Both the position numbers and the translations under genes were made by a program. From assembly GCA_021788495.1 (NCBI GenBank), contig JAJYKQ010000067.1:1-5258 (forward strand): a DNA stretch of 5,258 nt, in the 5' to 3' direction. Each line of letters begins with the position of its first letter. The first letter of the stretch is position 1. This document shows positions 1 through 5,258 of the stretch, in pieces. The DNA comes from a bacterium. GTDB lineage: Bacteria > SZUA-79 > Acidulodesulfobacterales > Acidulodesulfobacteraceae. The notes below the pieces were generated by a model. The model made no database searches. It was not told where the DNA came from and was given only the letters and a program-made list of their open reading frames with translations.

Positions 1-23
1 CTATCCAACTGAGCTATGAACGC
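1..23 (-). tRNA. 5' end of a tRNA gene, probably tRNA-Arg (partial)
   Basis: Read on the minus strand, the first 23 bases are the start of a tRNA. They give a seven-base acceptor arm GCGTTCA, the usual T8 and A9, the D-stem GCTC and the D-loop AGTTGGATAG with the conserved A14 and GG pair. The gene runs off the left edge of the window, so the anticodon, T-arm and 3' end are not visible. The GGATAG form of the D-loop and the GCG start are common in bacterial tRNA-Arg, so that isoacceptor is the best guess, but the anticodon is needed to prove it. A well-placed promoter lies immediately upstream at 49-77, which supports this being a functional transcription unit. That the piece is tRNA is seen in the sequence; the amino acid is inferred. 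Confidence 0.85.
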
Positions 24-48
24 ATAGAAGGAAAATATATTCATTTAA

Positions 49-77
49 ATAATATCATTTATACCAATTTCTGTCAA
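49..77 (-). promoter_or_regulatory. sigma70-type promoter for the minus-strand tRNA
   Basis: On the minus strand, TTGACA (72-77) is followed by exactly 17 bases and then TATTAT (49-54). This is a perfect -35 hexamer, an optimal spacer and a -10 hexamer one base from TATAAT. Initiation about seven bases after the -10 box would fall near 42 and leave a short leader of about 20 bases before the mature tRNA end at 23, as expected for a tRNA precursor trimmed by RNase P. The close fit to consensus suits a strong, constitutive tRNA promoter. This is a sequence match with no experimental support. Confidence 0.75.
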
Positions 78-80
78 ATC

Positions 81-146
81 GACAGCCTTATCGGACAGCC
101 TATTTAGCCGTCGCCGTTTTTTTGCGTCGCCGTTTTCTTAGCCGTC
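81..146. repeat. short imperfect direct repeats in a GC-richer tract
   Basis: Three small direct repeats are packed into this 66-base tract. GACAGCCT occurs at 81-88 and 94-101, TAGCCGTC at 105-112 and 139-146, and CGTCGCCGTTTT at 109-120 and 125-136. The tract is clearly richer in G+C than the flanking DNA. The arms are direct rather than inverted, so it does not form an obvious terminator hairpin. Part of the repetition may simply reflect a Lys/Thr/Ala-rich coding tail read on the minus strand (see 104-220). No function is evident. Confidence 0.6.
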
Positions 147-220
147 TTCCGCCGATTATTTAATTCTTTAAAAATCCGCAAATCCTCAAAATATAAACCG
201 TTAAATATATTTTGTAACAT
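104..220 (-). CDS. doubtful 38-residue ORF with a Lys/Thr/Ala-rich tail
   Basis: On the minus strand an ATG at 218-220 opens a 38-codon frame that ends in TAA at 104-106. The first half is mixed (starting MLQNIFNGLYFEDL) and the second half is basic and low in complexity, running NNRRKTAKKTATQKNGDG. Such Lys/Ala/Thr tails occur at the ends of histone H1-like and phasin-like proteins, so this could be the remnant of a longer gene or a small basic protein. No Shine-Dalgarno sequence precedes the ATG, the frame is closed by a stop a few codons upstream, and the length is close to what chance allows. I do not recognise a family. It is listed because it would explain the repetitive tract and is too short for ordinary ORF calling. 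Confidence 0.15.
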   Translation of the reverse strand: MLQNIFNGLYFEDLRIFKELNNRRKTAKKTATQKNGDG

Positions 221-332
221 TAATTTAACAAAAATTTAATATAAACGAAACAAAAGCTTCATAATATTTACACATTAAAAAAATATAATTGAATTATATT
301 AAAAATTAATTTGATTATAAAAACAAAAAATT
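221..332 (+). promoter_or_regulatory. AT-rich upstream region of the filament operon, promoter not pinned down
   Basis: This stretch is almost entirely A and T and precedes the first gene of the operon, so the operon promoter most likely lies here. A perfect TATAAT sits at 284-289, but no good -35 hexamer lies 16-18 bases before it. TTGTAA (212-217) with a 17-base gap to TTTAAT (235-240) is another weak candidate. I see no sigma54-type GG/GC pair. The start codon at 333 has no Shine-Dalgarno sequence before it, only an A-rich leader. Together with the upstream tract to position 24, it makes up about 300 bases without a secure gene. Confidence 0.4.
282..300. repeat. perfect 19-bp inverted repeat upstream of the operon
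   Basis: AATATAATT (282-290) and AATTATATT (292-300) are exact reverse complements around a single central G at 291. The palindrome lies 32 bases before the secretin start codon, and the candidate -10 hexamer TATAAT (284-289) lies inside its left arm. A symmetric site over a -10 box is the arrangement expected of an operator for a dimeric repressor. The arms are nearly pure A+T in an A+T-rich region, so chance is a serious alternative, and a weak cruciform or hairpin is also possible. Confidence 0.35.
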
Positions 333-2003
333 ATGAAAAATAAATATTTATTAGTATTGTTTTTTATTGCCGTGCGCCTGTTTTTAAATGCGGATGCGGT
401 TTTCGGCAATTCGATATATAAAGCTGAAAACAAGAATTTAGATATTTTGCTTAAAAAATACGATATAACTCTTGCAAAGCCGGAAATTATACCTGCGAAT
501 ATTAATAAAAAGAGGGTTAAAAATGGAAGCGGCATCCATAATCGTATATTTAACTATAGACACGGTTATAAAATAGTAAAAAAGCAAACTATCCCCGGTT
601 TTCTCAGGCAAAAAGTTTCACTTGCCGGCAGTGGAAGCGTTAAATCCGCGTTAATGCTCCTGTCGCGCGAAACAGGCGTTCCCGTTATTTTTTACGGAGG
701 TTTTCCTGCTAAATTAAAAAACGAGGCATATTATAAAGACGTTCCTTTATACAAGGTATTAAAAGGGCTGGTAATTTCCAACGGCTTTAAATACGCCTAT
801 AAAAACGGAATGTTATATATACGTGCGACGGAAGAAAAAACGTTTCATATCCCGGTTTCCGACTTGCTTTCGTCTTTTTCGTCCACGGTCGGAATAAGCG
901 GTATAAACGGGCAGAACGGCAATAATAATATAAGCAATTCTAATTCCGGCGGAATGCAGGGCGGCCAGAATATCGGGAGCGTCCAGCCAGTTGCGGCAGG
1001 TACGGCAAATTCCTTAAATCCTTCAGGCAATACTAACGGAAGCAGCGCGCTGTCTTCCAGCCCGTCCGGCTCTATTTCCTTGACGCTTTCGGAATCGGAC
1101 AGCCTCTACGGAATTATTTCAAAAAATATTAAAGAAATGCTCACGAAAAAAGGAAAATATTTCATTAACCCCAAAGACGGATTAATATGGGTTAAAGACA
1201 GGGTTTCCAACGTAAGCGAAATTTCCGCCTATATAAAAAGAATCGATAAATTTCTTTCAAAACAGGTTTTTTTAAAAGTAGAGGTAATAGACGTAAGTTT
1301 AAATAAAGGATTTCAAACCGGCATAAACTGGAATCTGCTATTTAACCAGGCTTTTAAATCGAATGCTTTCGGTGCGGATTCGATATCGGTTGCGGCTCAG
1401 CTTGCCTCCGGCAATAATATATCCAATGCGCCGTATATAGGTTTTACCGGTTCGGGAAACAGCAGCGCTATTTTAAATGCGCTTAAAACGCAGGGGACGG
1501 TTAACGTAATATCCCAGCCGAGGCTTGTTTTAATGGACGGACAGACGAGGCTGATTTCATCGGGAACGATAACTCCGTATATTTCTAGCATACAGACTAT
1601 GGCTTTAAGTTTGTCCCAAACGGAAACTTATCCGGTTATATCGCAGGTTCAGACCGGACTTTCCATATCCTTTACTCCGCATATAAATTTTAAAAACAAT
1701 TCGGTATCCGTTACTTTAAGCCTAATCGACAATTCGATAACCGGTTACCAGTCTTTTTCCGTCAGCGGCGACAGTTTCAGCAACCCTGTAATAGAGTCGA
1801 AAAGTTTTTCCGATACCGTTAACGTAAAATCAGGCTCTACGATACTTGTAGGCGGTATATTGACTACGGATAAAACAAAAAATGCCTATGGAATTCCTAT
1901 ATTGTCGAAAATTCCGTTGTTAGGGTATTTATTTAACTCTATAAACGATTCGAGCCAGAAGGAAGACCTACTTATTATGCTAACACCTAAAATAACTTTG
2001 TGA
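333..2003 (+). CDS. outer-membrane secretin, MshL/PilN (type IVb pilus) type
   Basis: This 556-residue protein would form the multimeric outer-membrane channel through which the filament leaves the cell. Residues 1-22 look like a Sec signal peptide (MKNK, then a hydrophobic stretch, with ADA as a possible cleavage site). There is no lipobox, and I see no cysteine in the whole protein. Residues about 98-168 resemble the secretin STN/N0 domain. Residues about 188-248 are a Gly/Ser/Asn-rich linker, and about 249-322 form a small domain running into QVFLKVEVIDVSL. The C-terminal secretin barrel domain spans about 323-556, with NVISQPRLVLMDGQ, an SGSTILVGGIL strand and the family signature GIPILSKIPLLGYLF near 520-534. 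The length and single N0 domain with low-complexity linker match MshL/PilN proteins better than GspD, which is longer and has repeated N-domains. The ATG is chosen because the signal peptide begins there, although no Shine-Dalgarno sequence precedes it. The ATPase gene follows after 20 bases. The secretin call is secure; the subtype is inferred. Confidence 0.93.
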   Translation: MKNKYLLVLFFIAVRLFLNADAVFGNSIYKAENKNLDILLKKYDITLAKPEIIPANINKKRVKNGSGIHNRIFNYRHGYKIVKKQTIPGFLRQKVSLAGSGSVKSALMLLSRETGVPVIFYGGFPAKLKNEAYYKDVPLYKVLKGLVISNGFKYAYKNGMLYIRATEEKTFHIPVSDLLSSFSSTVGISGINGQNGNNNISNSNSGGMQGGQNIGSVQPVAAGTANSLNPSGNTNGSSALSSSPSGSISLTLSESDSLYGIISKNIKEMLTKKGKYFINPKDGLIWVKDRVSNVSEISAYIKRIDKFLSKQVFLKVEVIDVSLNKGFQTGINWNLLFNQAFKSNAFGADSISVAAQLASGNNISNAPYIGFTGSGNSSAILNALKTQGTVNVISQPRLVLMDGQTRLISSGTITPYISSIQTMALSLSQTETYPVISQVQTGLSISFTPHINFKNNSVSVTLSLIDNSITGYQSFSVSGDSFSNPVIESKSFSDTVNVKSGSTILVGGILTTDKTKNAYGIPILSKIPLLGYLFNSINDSSQKEDLLIMLTPKITL

Positions 2004-2023
2004 ACTTTTACGGCGGTTTTTTT

Positions 2024-3703
2024 ATGAAGATAGGCGAATATTTAATATCGAAAGGAAAATTGACGGAAACCCAGCTAAGAGACGCTCTTTTCGTGCAGTC
2101 CATCAGCGAAAAAAGATTAGGCGAAATTTTGATAGAAAGCGGTTATATTGCGGATTCCGATGTAGCCGCTTATCTCGCTTACGATTCAGGCAGAGAATAT
2201 TTTAGCGAATTAAACAGTCTTTCTTTGTATATAGATAAGCAGGAAAACGAAGAGCTCGGTTTCGCCTTCCTTTACGATATTCCGGCGGTAGCTATAAGAA
2301 AAGGGAACATTCCTTATATAATTTGCAGTGAAATTACCGCAAATTTTTCCGAAAAAATGGCATTCGACGAAAATTTAAAAAAATTCCAGATAGGATTTTC
2401 GACAAAAAGAAAAATTTATGAAGCCCTTAACCAAATATTTATAAGCAAAACCGTATTTTCCGAAAAAGAAATTTTAGAAGAAGCGATAGAGATCGCTTTA
2501 TTGAAAGGCTCTCCTAATATAAGAATTAAACGGTCCGAAAATTTTTATATGGTCATAATGGATACGGAAATAAGACAGGAAAACATCAGGATCTTAAGTT
2601 TAGAGTCCGGCCGGAAAATAATAAATATAATAGCCGGGAATTGCCAGATAACATTGAAAAAAGGTCAAGGGTTGGACGCAAAATTCGTATTCGTTTCTAA
2701 TTTTTATAAAGGCGTGCGCGTTAATATAAGAGTCGCATTTTTGCCTATTTCTTCAAAATTAGATAAAGAATCGTCTCTTTTCGAAGCGGTTTTAAGAATT
2801 CACGGGCTTAATAAGGTTTTTGATTTTAAATATATCGGATTTGCGGACGATAAAGTTGAATTATTAAAAAAATCCTATATCCATCCGCACGGGCTGATTA
2901 TTTCGACGGGACCTACCGGTTCAGGCAAAACTACGACTTTTTACGCAATGTTAAAACTTTTGTCGCAGAAGAAAAGTTCTGTCATAACTATAGAAGACCC
3001 CGTAGAAATAGAACTCAGAGAATCCAATATTACCCAGATGAATATATCGGAAGATTTCGGCTATTCCGAAGCCGTCCGCATTATGCTTAGGAGCGAGCCG
3101 GATATTATGATGATAGGCGAAATAAGGGACGAGATAACGGCAAAACATGCATTAATCGCCGCGGAAACAGGGCATCTCGTTCTTACGACGCTACATACAA
3201 ATTCTTCGCTCTCGATATTCGGCAGGTTTAAATCTCTTAACGTAGATTTGGTACAGTTGTTTTCCGTTTTAAGGTTCGTAACCGCGCAAAGGCTTTATAA
3301 TCCGCTTTGTCCGGATTGCAAAAGAAAAGTTATGCCGGATAAGTTGCCGGCTATGTACAGATATGCTTTAGAGGAAAATTTTAAGTTTACCGCGTCGATG
3401 CCCTCAAAGACTAACTTGCGAGAAGTTTCCGGTTTCGATTCGGTATATATAAGAGGCGAAAAAAATTGCAATAACTGCGGAGGCACGGGATATGCCAAAA
3501 GAAAACCGTTAATCGAAATTGCGGAATTCAATGATGCCGTGAAAGAAGAAATATACAGAGATTTGACGGTTCTTTCCAGTCCTCCGTCGTTAGAAGAAAT
3601 TTTAACGGGTTTATCTAATTTTGAATCCCTAAAAATTCAATCGTTTAATAAATTGGCTAACGGAGAAATAGACCCGCCGACATATTTTAATCTGTCGAAG
3701 TAA
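2024..3703 (+). CDS. type IV filament assembly ATPase, GspE/PilB/MshE family
   Basis: This is the cytoplasmic hexameric ATPase that powers pilin polymerisation. From ATG 2024 it is 559 residues. Residues 2-54 hold two consecutive MshEN-type motifs, the kind that binds cyclic di-GMP in MshE. The catalytic domain has Walker A GPTGSGKTT (296-304, Lys302), the Asp box IEDPVE with Glu324, Walker B DIMMIGEIRD (360-369, Glu366) and the His box HLVLTTLHT (384-392). Four cysteines, CPDC (429-432) and CNNC (482-485), form the usual zinc-binding element of extension ATPases, so assembly is favoured over PilT-like retraction. The region about 153-260, normally with an ASDIHIEP and DGVL signature, is strongly diverged. 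A GTG at 2000 in the same frame overlaps the secretin stop, but ATG 2024 fits the family N-terminus and has GGCGG at 2012-2016 seven bases upstream. The tight spacing on both sides indicates one operon. Confidence 0.95.
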   Translation: MKIGEYLISKGKLTETQLRDALFVQSISEKRLGEILIESGYIADSDVAAYLAYDSGREYFSELNSLSLYIDKQENEELGFAFLYDIPAVAIRKGNIPYIICSEITANFSEKMAFDENLKKFQIGFSTKRKIYEALNQIFISKTVFSEKEILEEAIEIALLKGSPNIRIKRSENFYMVIMDTEIRQENIRILSLESGRKIINIIAGNCQITLKKGQGLDAKFVFVSNFYKGVRVNIRVAFLPISSKLDKESSLFEAVLRIHGLNKVFDFKYIGFADDKVELLKKSYIHPHGLIISTGPTGSGKTTTFYAMLKLLSQKKSSVITIEDPVEIELRESNITQMNISEDFGYSEAVRIMLRSEPDIMMIGEIRDEITAKHALIAAETGHLVLTTLHTNSSLSIFGRFKSLNVDLVQLFSVLRFVTAQRLYNPLCPDCKRKVMPDKLPAMYRYALEENFKFTASMPSKTNLREVSGFDSVYIRGEKNCNNCGGTGYAKRKPLIEIAEFNDAVKEEIYRDLTVLSSPPSLEEILTGLSNFESLKIQSFNKLANGEIDPPTYFNLSK

Positions 3704-3716
3704 CGCCATAACTAAA

Positions 3717-4997
3717 ATGGTTAAAAATTATTTAATAAAATTTTATACCCCGGAAGGCGCAGGCCTTATAAAAAATGTTAAGGCGGAGAGCCTGTCCGAG
3801 GCAAAATCGATAATAATGCAGGAAGGCTATATGCCCGCCGTTGCTGTTCCGAACATATTTTTAGATATATTGCGTCCTGTTCGCAACGCAGGTATGAAAG
3901 ATAATGAACTTTCCGTTTTTTTTACTGAGTTTTACCAGCTATCTAAATCTACGGGTTCTGTGGTAAAAGCGTTAAGCTATATGAATAAAGAAAGTAAAAA
4001 GCCTTCAGCAGACGGAAAGGGCAAATTATTTTATCCGGTAAAATGGCTTTATTATAATCATAAACGGTCAAAATCAAAAAACCGTCTTAAACTTATTAAC
4101 GACTGCGTTTCCCTGTTGGATAAAGGCGAATCGCTTAAAGAAATTTTTATTTTAAATAATTTTGAAGAAATTGTCATTTCGCTGTTAGATTTAGCCGATT
4201 CAACCGGCGATTATCCGCAGACTTTTTTAAAAATTTCAGAATATTTCGGCACGAAAAATATTTATAGAAAGAGCATAGCGGGAGCGTTAGCATATCCGGC
4301 TTTTCTGTTTTTTTTGCTCTTTATCGCATTTTCGGTTTTTTTATATTATATAATTCCGACTTTTGCTTCTTTTTTCAGCCAGTTTCCCCATATACCGAAG
4401 TCCACGAAAAATATTTTAGGTTTCTTTAGTTATTTAAAAAATATTTTTATATATTGCATAATTTTAGCGGCGGTTATTGCCGCCGCGTTCGGTTTCGACT
4501 TGTTCCGCATTAAAACTAAAGCGTCATCTTTTATGTTAGATATTCCTCAAATCAGAAACATTGTTAATTACGCGTATCTTAACTGGATTTTTTACCAATT
4601 TTCTTTAATGATTTCATCCGGCGTTACGGTCAACGCCGTATTTAATTATTTCAGAAAAAATGCCTCCAAGCCCTATTTTAAAAATAAATTTGAATTAATT
4701 TATTCGGATTTAATGAAGGGAATTACTTTGCATGATTCAATGGCAAACGCAGATTTTTTATCCGAAGATGCCGTCGAATCTATCGGATATGCGGAAATAG
4801 GAGGGTTTTTATCGGAAACGGTCTTAATGCTGTCGCAGGAATTTAAGGAAAAATCAAGCCGGTATATGGATTTGTTTACAAAAGGATTATTTTTTTTAGC
4901 CGTAGCTTCGGTAGTATTTTTTTTGCTTTTAATGTTTTTTTCGTTATTTTTGCCTCTTATTCAGGGAATGGTCGGGTTGCCGGCAAACTATCAATAA
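3717..4997 (+). CDS. inner-membrane platform protein, GspF/PilC/MshG family
   Basis: This 426-residue protein is the polytopic inner-membrane platform on which the ATPase acts to insert pilin into the growing filament. Residues 1-45 resemble the short N-terminal region of GspF-type proteins (KFYTPEGAGLIKNVKAESLSEA). Two T2SSF repeats follow, about 63-185 and 285-390. Each ends in a motif equivalent to the family's GE-SG-L, seen as ADSTGDYPQTF (160-170) and YAEIGGFLSET (358-368). Hydrophobic segments at about 192-216, 243-262 and 388-416 give the usual three membrane spans, and the protein ends a few residues after the last. A basic stretch at about 91-122 enlarges the first repeat. The gene begins 13 bases after the ATPase stop with no visible Shine-Dalgarno sequence, so it is probably read by translational coupling. 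The start ATG fits the family N-terminus. Confidence 0.92.
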   Translation: MVKNYLIKFYTPEGAGLIKNVKAESLSEAKSIIMQEGYMPAVAVPNIFLDILRPVRNAGMKDNELSVFFTEFYQLSKSTGSVVKALSYMNKESKKPSADGKGKLFYPVKWLYYNHKRSKSKNRLKLINDCVSLLDKGESLKEIFILNNFEEIVISLLDLADSTGDYPQTFLKISEYFGTKNIYRKSIAGALAYPAFLFFLLFIAFSVFLYYIIPTFASFFSQFPHIPKSTKNILGFFSYLKNIFIYCIILAAVIAAAFGFDLFRIKTKASSFMLDIPQIRNIVNYAYLNWIFYQFSLMISSGVTVNAVFNYFRKNASKPYFKNKFELIYSDLMKGITLHDSMANADFLSEDAVESIGYAEIGGFLSETVLMLSQEFKEKSSRYMDLFTKGLFFLAVASVVFFLLLMFFSLFLPLIQGMVGLPANYQ

Positions 4998-5040
4998 ATT
5001 AATTAGAATTAAAATAATCAATCAATAACGGATAAAAATT

Positions 5041-5047
5041 AAGGAGG
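5041..5047 (+). promoter_or_regulatory. strong Shine-Dalgarno site of the pilin gene
   Basis: AAGGAGG lies eight bases before the ATG at 5056, a near-perfect anti-16S match at ideal spacing. It contrasts with the three preceding genes, which have weak or no such site. Strong translation initiation fits a filament subunit needed in far greater amounts than the assembly machinery. The 58-base gap after the platform gene (4998-5055) is AT-rich, has no terminator hairpin that I can see, and shows no convincing promoter. Co-transcription with the upstream genes is therefore the simplest reading, though a separate pilin promoter cannot be excluded. Confidence 0.85.
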
Positions 5048-5055
5048 ATTAAGAT

Positions 5056-5258
5056 ATGTTCAGGAAATTAAAAAAGAGCAGCGGGGGTTTTACTTTAATG
5101 GAAATTATAGTCGCAATGATAGTGGTCGGAATACTGTCCGCCGGAGGGCTGATGGTTTATAACGGGCTGATAGGTTCGTCAAACGTTACCGCGGCGGTTC
5201 AGTCCATTACCAAAATCGAGTCTGCCGTAAATTCTTATATGCAGGTAAACGGCGGAAG
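5056..5258 (+). CDS. type IV pilin or pseudopilin precursor, type IVb-like (3' end missing)
   Basis: Sixty-seven codons are visible before the window ends. The protein starts with a short basic leader, MFRKLKKSSGG, followed by FTLMEIIVAM. This is the class III signal for a prepilin peptidase (PilD/GspO type), which would cut after Gly11 and N-methylate Phe+1. Glu is at mature position 5, as required for subunit docking. A hydrophobic helix follows (IIVAMIVVGILSAGGLMVY), then SSNVTAAVQSITKIESAV. The SAG step after the hydrophobic core, the lack of Pro at mature position 22 and the later S-N-T-A-QS-I pattern recall TcpA-like type IVb pilins as I remember them. The end IESAVNSYMQVNGG also resembles the helix of GspG-like pseudopilins, so that alternative stays open. 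The position after the platform gene and the strong ribosome-binding site suggest the major subunit. No prepilin peptidase gene is in the window. Confidence 0.9.
   Translation, partial: MFRKLKKSSGGFTLMEIIVAMIVVGILSAGGLMVYNGLIGSSNVTAAVQSITKIESAVNSYMQVNGG

Noticed and set aside
1..77. tRNA-associated integration site for a mobile element
   Set aside because: Only the tRNA 5' end and its promoter face the operon, whereas integrases normally target the 3' part. No integrase, transposase or att-like duplication is visible.
81..146. CRISPR-like or terminator-like repeats
   Set aside because: The repeats are 8-12 bases, at different spacings, with no constant repeat-spacer unit. The arms are direct, so no stem-loop followed by a U tract forms.
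221..332. Cyclic di-GMP riboswitch in the operon leader
   Set aside because: It was considered because of the MshEN motif, but the leader is nearly pure A+T and has none of the GC-containing paired elements such a riboswitch needs.
299..535. Minus-strand ORF of 78 codons with a hydrophobic N-terminus
   Set aside because: It lies opposite the secretin signal-peptide region, has no recognisable family, and its hydrophobicity comes from reading A-rich codons in reverse. The plus-strand gene is certain.
845..1591. Two minus-strand ORFs (845-1030 and 1397-1591) inside the secretin gene
   Set aside because: Both are antisense to coding sequence of a confident secretin; the Pro-rich first one mirrors the Gly/Ser linker. 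No ribosome site or domain supports them.
2951..3531. Two minus-strand ORFs (2951-3148 and 3295-3531) inside the ATPase gene
   Set aside because: They are antisense to the catalytic core and zinc region, with no family resemblance.
4998..5055. Terminator or separate pilin promoter between the platform and pilin genes
   Set aside because: No GC-containing stem with a T run was found. TTGCCG (4977-4982) with TAATTA 17 bases later is too poor a match to call a promoter in such AT-rich DNA.

Overview
The window is low in G+C (roughly one third by eye) and reads as part of a type IV filament locus from a diderm bacterium, because it encodes an outer-membrane secretin. Codon use is strongly AT-biased: ATA, AAA and TTA are frequent in all the main genes. 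Nothing here fixes the species. The protein set would fit an AT-rich proteobacterial or deltaproteobacterial-type lineage, but that is a guess.

Layout: positions 1-23 are the 5' end of a tRNA on the minus strand (probably tRNA-Arg, cut by the window edge), with a near-consensus sigma70-type promoter at 49-77 pointing into it. Positions 78-332 hold no secure gene. They contain a short tract of GC-richer direct repeats, which overlaps a doubtful 38-codon minus-strand ORF, and then about 110 bases of very AT-rich DNA with a perfect 19-bp inverted repeat just upstream of the main operon. From 333 to the end, four plus-strand genes are tightly packed: a secretin of the MshL/PilN type (333-2003), a GspE/PilB/MshE-type assembly ATPase (2024-3703), a GspF/PilC/MshG-type polytopic inner-membrane platform protein (3717-4997), and the start of a class III-signal pilin gene (5056 to beyond the window).

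Inferred joint function: the ATPase works at the cytoplasmic face of the platform protein to add processed pilin subunits to a filament, which leaves through the secretin channel. The order secretin-ATPase-platform-pilin matches the core of type IVb pilus loci (R64 pilN..pilQ-pilR-pilS, MSHA mshL..mshE-mshG..mshA) and also the gspD-E-F-G order of type II secretion. The secretin architecture (one N0-like domain, a Gly/Ser/Asn-rich linker, no repeated N-domains, about 556 residues) and the pilin N-terminus, which resembles TcpA-like type IVb pilins, favour a type IVb/MSHA-like pilus over a type II secretion system.

The points most worth checking are an intact-looking tandem MshEN motif, the type that binds cyclic di-GMP, at the ATPase N-terminus; a strongly diverged second ATPase N-domain; a compact operon without the usual accessory genes between secretin and ATPase; and a contrast in ribosome-binding sites in which only the pilin has a strong Shine-Dalgarno sequence. 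I see no CRISPR array, insertion sequence or clear intrinsic terminator.
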